DNA of 20,509 nucleotides from an uncultured Eubacteriales bacterium (GTDB taxonomy: Bacteria; Bacillota; Clostridia; Oscillospirales; Acutalibacteraceae), in the NCBI GenBank assembly GCA_934541115.1, contig CAKTDF010000031.1, positions 1-20,509 of the forward strand, read 5' to 3'. A program made the translations under genes and the position numbers. Within the stretch, counting starts at the first letter, position 1. The number at the start of each line of letters is the position of its first letter. The notes under the pieces were generated by a model. That model did no database searches, was not told the origin of the DNA, and was given only the letters and a program-made list of their open reading frames with translations. Shown here in pieces: positions 1 to 7,980 of the stretch.

Positions 1-193
1 GTAATGTGTAGGCGCGTTAGAGAGCGATAATCGAGATTCCCTCAAGGAATCCGATTTCGCTCTCTTGGGCGCCGTACTAAAAAGCGTTCTTTTGGGTACT
101 TTTGTAACAATCGACAAAAGTACCCCCGCGGAGCGTACGGGTGTAAAAGCGCATATCCATTTATATCATTGAAAGAAAGCGTTTGGTTTAAGA
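1..193 (+). repeat. Structured intergenic repeat, copy A
   Basis: First of three copies of a non-coding element; the others are at 9988-10182 (inverted) and 10550-10734 (direct). Best conservation runs from the window edge to about 160, with weaker similarity to about 193. It can fold as hairpin 1, with AGAGAGCGA (19-27) pairing TCGCTCTCT (57-65) and an inner GATTCC/GGAATC stem. Hairpin 2 is a perfect 12-bp stem, GGGTACTTTTGT (94-105) with ACAAAAGTACCC (114-125). It is enclosed by CCGTAC (72-77) with GTACGG (135-140). No open frame is conserved between copies. The left end may continue beyond the window. Confidence 0.85.
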
Positions 194-351
194 GTGGTTG
201 AGAGCAAAGTTAGAACGAAAAGCAGTTTGACACACCTCAACTGCGAAAAACGCAGAGAAAAAACGTTATTATTCGGTGAACACTGTTTACATGGCAGAAA
301 GTTTTTGGAATACGCCTGCAAATAATATGCGGCTCGTGTAAAAATAAATCC

Positions 352-379
352 TTGTTTGCCGCCTCTTTTGGTGATATAA
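352..379 (+). promoter_or_regulatory. Candidate extended -10 promoter
   Basis: TTGTTT (352-357), a 16-bp spacer and TGATATAAT (371-379) form a possible extended -10 promoter upstream of the seven-gene operon. It lies just upstream of the better promoter at 408-436. The gene-free stretch 194-351 shows only a small CTGCG/CGCAG hairpin (241-255) and nothing else I can name. Confidence 0.4.
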
Positions 380-407
380 TCATGACGTAAAAACGAGCAG
401 AAAAATC

Positions 408-436
408 TTGACAAACAAAGGGTAATATTGTAGAAT
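408..436 (+). promoter_or_regulatory. Sigma-A promoter of the seven-gene operon
   Basis: TTGACA (408-413), a 17-bp spacer and TAGAAT (431-436) give an 11/12 match to the consensus. It precedes the ABC operon with a leader of about 90 nt. Confidence 0.75.
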
Positions 437-447
437 AACAGCTGTTA
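436..447. promoter_or_regulatory. Palindromic operator candidate
   Basis: TAACAGCTGTTA is a perfect 12-bp palindrome abutting the -10 hexamer of the promoter at 408-436, in the transcription start region. Further TGTTAC and GTAATATT elements recur downstream (about 455-486), and ATTCG/CGAAT forms a small inverted repeat at 484-500. Such placement is typical of a repressor site. No regulator gene is adjacent, so the protein is unknown. Confidence 0.45.
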
Positions 448-536
448 CACATCAAATGTTACCTATCGTGACAGAATTGTAATATTCGCTAATCACGAAT
501 CAATTTATAAAGTTATTATCAGATGTGGAGAAGCCT

Positions 537-1451
537 ATGGAAAATATCATTGAAATAAAAAATCTTTCAAAATCTTTCGGCGAGGTCAAAGCAGTCCGGG
601 ATCTTTCTTTTTGCGTGAAAAAAGGCGAACTTTTTGCTTTTCTCGGCGTCAACGGAGCCGGAAAAAGCACAACAATTTCAATCATGTGCGCGAGCCTCAA
701 AAAGGACGGCGGAAGTGTTTTGGTCTGCGGTCATGAGGTTGGCGAGCAGCGCGAAAAAACCGCGCAGAGAATCGGCGTTGTTTTTCAAAACAGCGTTCTT
801 GATAAGTCGCTTTCTGTCAAAGATAACCTTGAAAGCCGTGCCGCGCTCTACGGACTTTCAAAAAAAGAGGTCAAAGAGAGAATAGCAGAACTTTCAAAGC
901 TCCTTGACTTTGAGAATATACTCACGAGAACGGTGGGTAAGCTTTCGGGCGGTCAGCGCAGAAGAATAGACGTTGCCAGAGCCCTTTTGCATCGACCTGA
1001 AATTCTTATTCTCGATGAGCCGACAACCGGTCTTGATCCTCAGACAAGGCGGTTGCTGTGGAACGTTGTGAAAGAACTGAGAGAAAAAGAAAATATGACG
1101 GTTTTCCTCACGACCCATTATATGGAGGAGGCTGCCGACGCGGATTACGTTGTTATTCTTGACAGCGGAAAAATTTCTGCCGAGGGCACTCCGCTTGAAC
1201 TCAAAAACAGATATGCCGGCGATTTCATTACCTTTTATTCGCTCAAAGAGGATCAGGTCAAATCTCTTTCTCTGCCGTATGAAAAAATCGGCGAAAGCTT
1301 CAGAGTTGAAGTTGAAAACACTGAAAAGGCTACCGAGCTGATTTTGAAACACCCGGAGCTTTTCACGGATTATGAAATTGTCAAAGGAAAAATGGACGAT
1401 GTTTTTCTTTCGGCAACGGGCAAAAAACTTGTGGGAGGCGAAGAAAAATGA
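537..1451 (+). CDS. ABC-2 type exporter ATP-binding protein
   Basis: This is the cytoplasmic ATPase of a DrrA/NatA-like ABC-2 exporter; it hydrolyses ATP to drive the permease encoded next. Seen in the 304-residue product: Walker A GVNGAGKST (37-45), Q-loop Q84, signature LSGGQ (136-140), Walker B ILILDE (156-161) and switch H194, followed by a C-terminal tail of about 90 residues as in drug and antibiotic exporters of this class. The longer frame could begin at GTG 525, but GGAG at 527-530 lies 6 nt before ATG 537, so that ATG is preferred. The stop overlaps the permease start by 4 bp, which implies translational coupling. All catalytic motifs are intact. The substrate cannot be read from sequence. 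Confidence 0.93.
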   Translation: MENIIEIKNLSKSFGEVKAVRDLSFCVKKGELFAFLGVNGAGKSTTISIMCASLKKDGGSVLVCGHEVGEQREKTAQRIGVVFQNSVLDKSLSVKDNLESRAALYGLSKKEVKERIAELSKLLDFENILTRTVGKLSGGQRRRIDVARALLHRPEILILDEPTTGLDPQTRRLLWNVVKELREKENMTVFLTTHYMEEAADADYVVILDSGKISAEGTPLELKNRYAGDFITFYSLKEDQVKSLSLPYEKIGESFRVEVENTEKATELILKHPELFTDYEIVKGKMDDVFLSATGKKLVGGEEK

Positions 1452-2347
1452 CGGCTTTTTCTGCTCTTGTAAAACGTAATACAAAGCTTTTTTTCAAGGA
1501 TAAGGGAATGTTCTTTACTTCGCTGATTACACCGGTCATTCTTCTTGTGCTTTATGCAACGTTCCTCGCGAGCGTATACCGTGACAGCTTTAATTCCGCA
1601 ATTCCCGATGTGTTGAATGTACCTAAAGAGCTCATAGACGGCACGGTTGCTGCTCAGCTGATATCCTCGCTTCTTGCGGTCAGCTGCGTAACGGTTGCGT
1701 TTTGTTCAAACCTGCTGATGGTTCAGGATAAAGTCTCCGGCGCGCGGCGCGACCTTTGCGTGTCGCCGGTCAGACGCTCTCTTTTGGCGGCTGCATATTT
1801 TGTTTCAAGCTCGCTCTCAACGCTTATAATTACTTTTACGGCGTTAGGTATTTGTCTTTTATATCAGTTTAAAATGGGCTGGTATCTTTCCGGAGCCGAT
1901 GTTGCATTGCTGTTCCTTGACGTTTTTTTGCTTACTCTTTTCGGGGTTGCGCTTTCTTCATGTGTAAACTTTTTTCTTTCCACTAACGGACAAAGCTCTG
2001 CCGTCGGAACAATTGTCAGCGCAGGCTACGGCTTTGTCTGCGGCGCATATATGCCGATCAGCAGCTTTGCGCCCGGACTTCAGAAAGCGATATCGTTTTT
2101 GCCGGGAACCTATGCAACGAGTCTTTTGCGCAATCATGCAATGCGCGGCGCATTCGCCGAAATGGAAAAGCTCGGCTTTCCGTCAGAAATTATGAAAGGT
2201 ATCCGCGACGGCGTGGACTGCAACCTTTATTTCTTTGAAAAAAGCGTCGGTGAGGGGGCAATGTACGCTGTTCTCTGCGGTGCTATTGCGCTTTTTGCGC
2301 TGCTTTATGTTATTTTCAATGTTGCTTCAAAAAAGAAAGCTGTGTGA
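1448..2347 (+). CDS. ABC-2 type exporter permease
   Basis: Membrane partner of the preceding ATPase, of 299 residues with about six hydrophobic segments: one near the N-terminus (25-45), one from 70, three or four between 110 and 200, and one at the C-terminus (272-292). This is the usual ABC2_membrane/DrrB topology, with the long loop after the first segment and the hydrophilic stretch before the last. GGGAGG upstream serves as Shine-Dalgarno and the start overlaps the ATPase stop (ATGA). ATPase and permease together should form a complete homodimeric exporter; a drug, lipid or peptide substrate is possible. Confidence 0.9.
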   Translation: MTAFSALVKRNTKLFFKDKGMFFTSLITPVILLVLYATFLASVYRDSFNSAIPDVLNVPKELIDGTVAAQLISSLLAVSCVTVAFCSNLLMVQDKVSGARRDLCVSPVRRSLLAAAYFVSSSLSTLIITFTALGICLLYQFKMGWYLSGADVALLFLDVFLLTLFGVALSSCVNFFLSTNGQSSAVGTIVSAGYGFVCGAYMPISSFAPGLQKAISFLPGTYATSLLRNHAMRGAFAEMEKLGFPSEIMKGIRDGVDCNLYFFEKSVGEGAMYAVLCGAIALFALLYVIFNVASKKKAV

Positions 2348-2353
2348 CGTATT

Positions 2354-3292
2354 ATGAAATCAAGATTTAAAACGGCAAGACGTTTTCTCATTTTTTGGAC
2401 GCTTTTTGTCGGCGTCGGTGCAGTTGCAGGCGCTTTGGCAATGCTTATTGACCCGACAGGAAAGCTGTTGGGTATGGACGCTATGCTGCCGTATTTTCAA
2501 AAGCTGCCGTTTGCCGATGTGCTTTTTCAGAATTTCACCTTTTCCGGTATAGCACTGCTTATCGTGAACGGACTGAGTAATCTGACGGCGGCGGTACTGC
2601 TGTTTTCAAAAAAGAAGATCGGAGTTTTTCTCGGCGGTTTGTTCGGGGTTACGCTCATGCTTTGGATCTGCATTCAGTTTTATATGTTCCCGCTCAATTT
2701 TATGTCAACGATATATTTTGTTTTTGGCTTTTTGCAGGCTGCAACGGGCTATGCCGCGTGGGTTTTTCTCAAACAGGAAAGCTTTGGTGTCTATGAGGAG
2801 ACTTATAAAAACATATGTACGGATAAAAGCAGACTCGTTGTTTACTTTTCCCGCATGGGATACGTCAAAAAGGTGGCGTATGAAGAAGCGGAAAAAAACG
2901 GCGCCGAGGTTTTTGAGATCAGGTCAACCGAACGTACCGAGGGCACGCTTGGCTTTTGGTGGTGCGGAAGATTCGGAATGCATAGATGGGAAATGCCGAT
3001 TGAGGACAATTTGCCGAATCTTTCAAAGTACAGCCATGTTACGGTTTGCACTCCCGTTTGGGTGTTTTCTCTTGCTGCGCCGATGAGGAGCTTTTGCAAA
3101 GCGGCAAGCGGAAAAATCAAAGAGGCGGATTACATAGTTTTGCACCATATGAAAGATTCGTTTACATCTGTGGCGAATGAAATGGACAACCTGCTCGGTA
3201 TAAAGCGTACCGCATTCAAAAGCATTTGCTGCCGAAAAGGAAAGTTCAAAACCGTAAAGGAAGAAAGGAAAGAAACTCATGGAGTATCTTGA
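2354..3292 (+). CDS. Four-TM membrane domain fused to flavodoxin-like domain
   Basis: The 312-residue product has two parts. Residues about 10-140 contain four hydrophobic segments (10-32, 60-84, 88-110, 117-138) of no family I recognise. Residues about 160-300 are a short flavodoxin fold: LVVYFSRMGY (161-170) is the FMN phosphate loop in the modified SRxGx form, and CTPVWVFSLAAPMRSF (232-247) matches the second flavin loop of WrbA/flavodoxin-like proteins. The predicted role is a membrane-anchored FMN electron-transfer protein facing the cytoplasm. It starts 6 nt after the permease with no clear Shine-Dalgarno, so coupling is likely. Its last 14 bp overlap the next gene. The fusion is unusual. 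Confidence 0.8.
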   Translation: MKSRFKTARRFLIFWTLFVGVGAVAGALAMLIDPTGKLLGMDAMLPYFQKLPFADVLFQNFTFSGIALLIVNGLSNLTAAVLLFSKKKIGVFLGGLFGVTLMLWICIQFYMFPLNFMSTIYFVFGFLQAATGYAAWVFLKQESFGVYEETYKNICTDKSRLVVYFSRMGYVKKVAYEEAEKNGAEVFEIRSTERTEGTLGFWWCGRFGMHRWEMPIEDNLPNLSKYSHVTVCTPVWVFSLAAPMRSFCKAASGKIKEADYIVLHHMKDSFTSVANEMDNLLGIKRTAFKSICCRKGKFKTVKEERKETHGVS

Positions 3293-3683
3293 ATTCATTA
3301 AATCGCAAAAGACAGCGTTCATTGCATCGGTTGACTCTGACGGATTTCCGAATGTCAAGGCGATGCTTGCGCCGCGGAAAATTGAAAACAACTGTTTTTA
3401 TTTTACAACCAACACCTCGTCGCTGAGGGTCAGTCAATACCTTGAAAACGAAAAGGCAAGCATATATTTTTATAAGCGCGGACGTTTCAGCTACGAGGGA
3501 ATAATGCTTGTCGGCAAGATGGAAGTTCTCACCGATGAAGAAACAAAAAAGGAGATATGGAGAACGGGCGACACAATGTTCTATAAAAAAGGCGTCACCG
3601 ATCCCGACTATTGCGTTTTGAAGTTCACAGCCCAAAAGGGCAGACACTACCGTGACCTTAAAACAGAGTCGTTCGTTCTCTGA
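3279..3683 (+). CDS. Pyridoxamine 5'-phosphate oxidase-like flavoprotein
   Basis: The 134-residue product has the split-barrel PPOX/general stress protein 26 pattern: an N-terminal helix, FIASVDSDGFPNVKAM as first strands, CFYFTTNTSSLRVSQY for the cofactor-contacting S/R region, and IMLVGKMEVLTDEE as the later barrel strands. Known relatives bind FMN, F420 or heme and act as small oxidoreductases; the exact substrate is not predictable. The start at 3279 lies inside the end of the flavodoxin fusion, behind a purine-rich AAAGGAAG ribosome site. Two flavin-type proteins encoded in overlap suggest that they work together. The stop shares one base with the next start. Confidence 0.85.
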   Translation: MEYLEFIKSQKTAFIASVDSDGFPNVKAMLAPRKIENNCFYFTTNTSSLRVSQYLENEKASIYFYKRGRFSYEGIMLVGKMEVLTDEETKKEIWRTGDTMFYKKGVTDPDYCVLKFTAQKGRHYRDLKTESFVL

Positions 3684-4384
3684 TGTATAAAGAAATGAAA
3701 CCCGAAAAGATATATATCGACAGTATTCCGGCGCTCATTTGGGGCAAGAAAAGCGAAAAAGCTTATATCTTTGTCCACGGAAAGAAAAGCTGCAAAGAGT
3801 ATGCAAAACAATTTGCCTCTGTTGCCGAAAGACGGGGCTGTCAGACGATAAGCTTTGACCTCCCGGAGCACGGCGAAAGGACGGACGGCGAAAGGTGCGA
3901 CGTATGGAACGGAAAAAAGGATCTGAAAATAATTGCCGATTACGCGTTCGGACGATGGAAAAGCGTTTCGCTTTTTGCATGCAGTCTGGGCGCATACTTC
4001 TCTCTTGAGGCGCTGAACGGATATAAGCTTCAAAAAGCGCTGTTTCTTTCGCCGATAGTTGATATGAGGCTGCTTACGGAAAATATGATGCTTTGGTCAG
4101 ACGTTTCGGCAGAAAGGCTTGAGCGTGAAAAGGAGATTCCGACTTCAATCGATACTCTGCGCTGGGACTGCTATAACTATATAATTTCTCACCCGGTCAC
4201 AAAGTGGAATATACCGACTGCGATACTCTATGGAGGAAAGGACAATCTTCAGCCGAAAGAGACGGTTGAAGACTTTTGCAAAAGGTTTGGCGCCGTTTTG
4301 ACCGTCAGTGATGAGAGCGAGCATCCGTTTATGGCTGAGGGCGATGAAAAAATTCTTGAAGAATGGTATTTTGAAAACATTTGA
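3683..4384 (+). CDS. Alpha/beta hydrolase
   Basis: The 233-residue product has the alpha/beta hydrolase layout. FVHGKKS gives the oxyanion-side HG; ACSLG is the nucleophile elbow with Ser as nucleophile and Ala in place of the first Gly; YGGKD supplies the late acid; ESEHPF supplies the catalytic His. A cytoplasmic esterase, lipase or peptidase-like function is expected. It begins in a TGATG overlap with the PPOX gene and lacks a clear Shine-Dalgarno, so it is probably translated by re-initiation; ATG 3695 is an alternative start. It is not a duplicate of the hydrolase that follows: the two differ in elbow sequence and length. Confidence 0.8.
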   Translation: MYKEMKPEKIYIDSIPALIWGKKSEKAYIFVHGKKSCKEYAKQFASVAERRGCQTISFDLPEHGERTDGERCDVWNGKKDLKIIADYAFGRWKSVSLFACSLGAYFSLEALNGYKLQKALFLSPIVDMRLLTENMMLWSDVSAERLEREKEIPTSIDTLRWDCYNYIISHPVTKWNIPTAILYGGKDNLQPKETVEDFCKRFGAVLTVSDESEHPFMAEGDEKILEEWYFENI

Positions 4385-4396
4385 CGGAGAATAAAA

Positions 4397-5077
4397 ATGA
4401 ACATTTCGCTTTATTATGAAGAAAAGGGAGAGGGATTTCCTCTCGTTTTGCTCCATGGCAACGGAGAGGACCACACATATTTCAAAAATCAAATGGCATA
4501 CTTCTCAAAGAGCCGCCGCGTGATGGCCGTTGACACAAGAGGTCACGGAAAAACTCCTCGCGGAGACGGCGAGTTTTCAATTCGCCGTTTTGTTTCGGAT
4601 CTGCATGAGTTTTTGACCGAAAAAGGAATTGAAAAATGTGACCTCTTGGGATTTTCGGACGGAGGCAATATTGCCCTTTTGTTTGCGCTTAAATATCCTG
4701 AAACATTAAGAAGGCTGATTCTCAACGGTGCAAATCTTTTTCCGTCCGGAGTCAGAGCTTCTGTTCAGTTACCGATTGAGATCGGATACAGAGCGGCGCG
4801 CTTTTTTTCACACTTCAGCCGAAAAGCAGAAAAAAACGCGGAAATTTTATCCCTGATGGTTAATGACCCTTATATTGAACCGAATGAACTTGGATTCCTT
4901 GATGTTCCTACTCTTGTTATAGCCGGCACAAACGATATGATTAAAGAGATCCACACAAGGCTGATTGCAGAAAAGCTGCCACATTCAAAGCTAATTTTTA
5001 TTGACGGCGATCACTTTATTGCCGAAAAAAGGTATGAAAAATTCAACAAAGAGGTGGAGGCATTTTTAAATGAGTAA
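4397..5077 (+). CDS. Alpha/beta hydrolase
   Basis: The 226-residue product has a fuller match to the canonical family. LLHGNG is near residue 20, GFSDGG is the nucleophile elbow with catalytic Ser, VIAGTND carries the acid, and IDGDHF the catalytic His. It is a compact form with a small cap (about 115-160), resembling esterases and carboxylesterase-like enzymes of Firmicutes. It starts 12 nt after the previous hydrolase with GGAG as ribosome site, and its end overlaps the next small gene by 8 bp. It is likely cytoplasmic; the substrate is unknown. Confidence 0.88.
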   Translation: MNISLYYEEKGEGFPLVLLHGNGEDHTYFKNQMAYFSKSRRVMAVDTRGHGKTPRGDGEFSIRRFVSDLHEFLTEKGIEKCDLLGFSDGGNIALLFALKYPETLRRLILNGANLFPSGVRASVQLPIEIGYRAARFFSHFSRKAEKNAEILSLMVNDPYIEPNELGFLDVPTLVIAGTNDMIKEIHTRLIAEKLPHSKLIFIDGDHFIAEKRYEKFNKEVEAFLNE

Positions 5078-5279
5078 ATATCAAAAGCTATGGGAATATG
5101 TTGCACAGGAAAACAAGGCGGAGCTTTTGCTTTCATTTGCAGAAATTGAAAAGCTACTCTCATTCCCTATTGACCACAGCTTTTTGAGCTTTAAAAAGGA
5201 ACTGTTGCCCATGGGCTTTGAGGTTAAAAAAATCTCTATGAAAGAAAAGACGGTAAAATTTATAAAAAGCGAGACGTAA
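5070..5279 (+). CDS. Small conserved protein of unknown function
   Basis: A 69-residue soluble protein, the last gene of the operon, overlapping the upstream hydrolase by 8 bp with GGTGGAGG as Shine-Dalgarno. The central motif FPIDHSFLSFKKEL and the C-terminal VKKISMKEKTVKF look like a recurring family of short Firmicute proteins that I recognise by pattern but for which I know no function. No membrane segment or metal-binding motif is visible. Confidence 0.7.
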   Translation: MSKYQKLWEYVAQENKAELLLSFAEIEKLLSFPIDHSFLSFKKELLPMGFEVKKISMKEKTVKFIKSET

Positions 5280-5347
5280 TGGTAAAAATCACGTTTTAAA
5301 ATTATTAGTTAGAATTTACACGACCGGAAAAATTTCACGCCTTGTTT

Positions 5348-5399
5348 GGCTACAGCAGGGATTTAACGTGACTTCAATTGTGATTTGTAGCCGGAAAGG
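5348..5399 (+). promoter_or_regulatory. Hairpin abutting the ribosome site of the second ABC operon
   Basis: GGCTACA (5348-5354) pairs with TGTAGCC (5386-5392), directly followed by the Shine-Dalgarno GGAAAGG (5393-5399). The gap 5280-5401 has no convincing terminator or promoter, so read-through from the upstream operon is possible. Confidence 0.35.
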
Positions 5400-5410
5400 C
5401 TATGGTAATT

Positions 5411-6115
5411 ATGCTTGACATTAAAAATCTTACAAAAACCTACGGAGAAAAAAAGGCGGTCGATTCGCTTTCGCTCCACATCGCACCCGGCGAAATTTAT
5501 GGATTTATAGGTCACAACGGCGCCGGAAAAACAACAACACTCAAATCTGTTGCAGGAATTTTGCAGTTTGACGAGGGCGAGATCACAATAGGCGGTGTTT
5601 CTGTTAAGAAGAATCCGCTTGAATGCAAAAGACAGCTTGCATATATTCCCGATAATCCGGATATTTATGAATTTATGACCGGTATAAAATATCTCAACTT
5701 CATAGCTGATATATTCGGCGTTGGGGCAAAAGAAAGGGAGGAGCGTATCCGTAAATATGCAGACCTTTTTGAGCTGACAAAGGACCTCGGCGAACCTGTC
5801 AGCGCATATTCGCACGGAATGAAACAGAAGCTTGCCGTGGTTTCCGCTTGGCTGCATGAACCAAAGCTGATTATCATGGACGAACCGTTTGTCGGTCTTG
5901 ACCCAAAAGCTGCGCATACCCTTAAGGGCATGATGCGCGAGTTCTGCGACGCAGGCAATGCCATTTTCTTTTCCACTCATGTTCTTGAGGTCGCGGAAAA
6001 GCTTTGCGACAAAATTGCCATAATCAAAAACGGAAAGCTCATTCGTTCGGGAACGATGGAAGAGGTACGCGGAGACGATAGTCTTGAAGAAGTTTTCCTT
6101 GAACTGGAGGAATAA
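5411..6115 (+). CDS. ABC exporter ATP-binding protein
   Basis: The 234-residue ATPase of a second exporter. Seen: Walker A GHNGAGKTT (34-42), Q-loop region IPDNP (79-83) with Asp where Gln is usual, signature SHGMKQK (134-140) replacing LSGGQ, Walker B LIIMDEP (153-159) and switch H190. The SHGM(K/R)Q form is common in Firmicute ABC-2 exporters of the YhaQ/EcsA-like type. The frame also allows ATG 5402, but the GGAAAGG ribosome site would lie only 2 nt from it, so ATG 5411 is preferred. The stop is 3 nt before the permease gene, forming a two-gene operon. Confidence 0.9.
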   Translation: MLDIKNLTKTYGEKKAVDSLSLHIAPGEIYGFIGHNGAGKTTTLKSVAGILQFDEGEITIGGVSVKKNPLECKRQLAYIPDNPDIYEFMTGIKYLNFIADIFGVGAKEREERIRKYADLFELTKDLGEPVSAYSHGMKQKLAVVSAWLHEPKLIIMDEPFVGLDPKAAHTLKGMMREFCDAGNAIFFSTHVLEVAEKLCDKIAIIKNGKLIRSGTMEEVRGDDSLEEVFLELEE

Positions 6116-6118
6116 GGA

Positions 6119-7717
6119 ATGTTCAAAACTCTTTTGAAAAAGCAGCTCTATCAGCTCAACCAAAGCTTTTTTTATGACAGTAAAAAGGGTAAGGCGCGCT
6201 CAAAGGGCAGCTCAATAGGATACATAGTATTTTTTGCCGTTATAATGGTAGGTGTGCTCGGCGGAATGTTCACATATTTTTCGCTTATGCTTTGCAACGG
6301 TCTTGTGGACATTGGCTACAGTTGGCTGTATTTTGCAATTTCGGCAATGACAGCTGTCATGATGGGCGTTTTCGGCAGCGTTTTTAACACTTATGCAAGT
6401 CTTTATCAGGCAAAGGACAATGACCTTTTGCTTTCAATGCCCATTCCCGTCAGACAGATCATGCTTGTTCGTCTGCTCGGCGTCTATCTTATGGGGCTTT
6501 TATACAGCGCGGTGGTAATCACACCTGCCGTTGTTGTGTATTGGATACGCGGCAGCCGCAGCTTTTTTGCCGTTCTCGGCGGATTGCTGTTGATTGCAGA
6601 GGTTTCGGTAATTGTGTTGGTGCTTTCCTGCATTCTCGGTCTTGCCGTTGCAAAGGCGAGCACAAAGCTCAAGAACAAGAGCATTGTAACAACCGTTTTG
6701 TCACTCGCTTTTCTTGCCGCATACTATTACGTCTACGCCAATGCGTACACTCTTTTGCAATCGGTGATCACCAATGCCGCCGTAATAGGAGAAAAGGTAA
6801 GAGGCGCTGCATATCCCGTCTATATTCTCGGCAAAGCCGGAGAAGGCGACGCGGTTTCAGTTCTGTCTGCGTTTTTGGTTTGCGGCGCTCTGCTCGCACT
6901 CACATACTATGTGATGGAAAAAAGCTTTCTTAAAATCGCGACCTCAACCGGAAAGGTATCAAGAAAAGAATATCGTGCAAAAAGGACTAAATCAAAAAGC
7001 GCAGATCACGCCTTGTTTTCAAAGGAAATGTCGCGCTTTCTTTCAAGTCCCACATATATGCTCAACTGTGCGCTCGGAACAATAATCATTCCCGCAGGAG
7101 GCATTGCGTTTTTGGTTAAAGGCAATTATCTCACGGAGCTATTCGGTGAGGCGCTCGGTGAGCAAAAAGGGTTCCTTTTTGTGGCTGCGGCAGCATTGGT
7201 CTGTCTGCTTTCAACAATGAATTATACCACCGCGCCGTCGGTATCTCTTGAGGGAAAGACTCATTGGCTGTCTTGTTCACTGCCTGTTTCTTCGTGGCAG
7301 ATACTCAGAGCAAAGCTGATGCTCCATCTTGCACTCACTGTCATACCGTCCGTGTTCTGCTCGGTGTGTCTCTGCGCCGTGCTCCGTCCTCCGGTTCCGG
7401 AGTGTTTGTTCATTATTGTAATGCCGGTTATTTTTACGGTACTTTACGCCGCTTTCGGGCTTGTTATAAACCTCAAAAGTCCGAATCTCAACTGGACAAA
7501 CGAGACAGCTGCAGTCAAGCAGAGTCTCGGCATACTTGTAACGCTTTTTGCCGGTTGGATTTTCGCCGTTGCCGTTGTACTCGGCGGTTACTTCCTGACA
7601 AAGAAAATCAATGCACTTGCTTTTCTTGTGCTCGCCTCGGCGGTCATGACTCTTGTTGCGGTTTTGCTCCTTGTTTGGCTGCGCAAAAAGGGAACAAGAA
7701 TTTATGAGAGTCTTTAA
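6119..7717 (+). CDS. Large ABC exporter permease
   Basis: A 532-residue polytopic membrane protein with about 12 hydrophobic segments in two halves (about 35-270 and 310-520), separated by a basic cytoplasmic loop around 275-295 (KVSRKEYRAKRTKSKS). This fits the 'putative ABC exporter' permease family of Firmicutes, in which one long chain carries both halves, in contrast to the 299-residue permease at 1448. It starts 3 nt after its ATPase stop, behind GGAGGAATAAGG. Conserved NDLLLSMPIPVRQI near 100 is typical of the coupling region of the family. The substrate is unknown. Confidence 0.88.
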   Translation: MFKTLLKKQLYQLNQSFFYDSKKGKARSKGSSIGYIVFFAVIMVGVLGGMFTYFSLMLCNGLVDIGYSWLYFAISAMTAVMMGVFGSVFNTYASLYQAKDNDLLLSMPIPVRQIMLVRLLGVYLMGLLYSAVVITPAVVVYWIRGSRSFFAVLGGLLLIAEVSVIVLVLSCILGLAVAKASTKLKNKSIVTTVLSLAFLAAYYYVYANAYTLLQSVITNAAVIGEKVRGAAYPVYILGKAGEGDAVSVLSAFLVCGALLALTYYVMEKSFLKIATSTGKVSRKEYRAKRTKSKSADHALFSKEMSRFLSSPTYMLNCALGTIIIPAGGIAFLVKGNYLTELFGEALGEQKGFLFVAAAALVCLLSTMNYTTAPSVSLEGKTHWLSCSLPVSSWQILRAKLMLHLALTVIPSVFCSVCLCAVLRPPVPECLFIIVMPVIFTVLYAAFGLVINLKSPNLNWTNETAAVKQSLGILVTLFAGWIFAVAVVLGGYFLTKKINALAFLVLASAVMTLVAVLLLVWLRKKGTRIYESL

Positions 7718-7756
7718 GTGTTAGTTTAATCATTGCATGAGCCGGGAAACATTTAC

Positions 7757-7785
7757 TTGACATTGTCCCGTAAACGGACGATAAT
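7757..7785 (+). promoter_or_regulatory. Strong sigma-A promoter with dyad in the spacer
   Basis: TTGACA (7757-7762), a 17-bp spacer and GATAAT (7780-7785) match 11/12 consensus bases. The spacer contains CCGTAAACGG (7768-7777), a CCGT/ACGG dyad between the hexamers that could be a repressor site. It drives the EamA gene through a leader of about 200 nt. Confidence 0.8.
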
Positions 7786-7791
7786 AAGGGA

Positions 7792-7980
7792 AGCTAAAAC
7801 GCATAAATTTTTGGGAAACACTGATTGGTAAGCACAAATCTTGGCGGCACATCTTGTGCGGTGTTACACTACTCGGCTTGCCCACGGACAGTGATGATCT
7901 GTGATGCCTTGTGTGAGGCGCTGTAAAGTATTCCCGCAGATATTTGCACTTTAAATTTATCGGGGTTTCCTTAAAAAATC
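7792..7980 (+). promoter_or_regulatory. Unassigned structured 5' leader of the EamA gene
   Basis: About 190 nt between the promoter and the start codon, without an open frame. Visible structure: GCACA/TGTGC (around 7848-7860), GCCT/AGGC (around 7906-7919), and GGGAA (7813-7817), which can pair either with TTCCC (7931-7935) or, shifted, as GGAAAC (7814-7819) with GTTTCC (7965-7970). Mutually exclusive pairings in a long leader before a transporter suggest cis-regulation. No T-box, TPP, FMN, cobalamin or ykkC signature was recognised. Confidence 0.4.

Noticed and set aside
1..193. Repeat as an insertion sequence or CRISPR repeat
   Set aside because: Copies are too long and too far apart for CRISPR, without spacers; no transposase or terminal inverted repeats are visible.
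894..1484. 196-residue minus-strand open frame
   Set aside because: Antisense shadow of the first ABC ATPase; composition follows the sense codons.
5363..6163. 266-residue minus-strand open frame
   Set aside because: It lies wholly opposite the ABC ATPase gene with intact Walker motifs; no ribosome site or recognisable domain.
7786..7980. Cobalamin, TPP, FMN, M-box or T-box riboswitch in the EamA leader
   Set aside because: The conserved core sequences of these families were looked for and not found; kept only as an unassigned leader.
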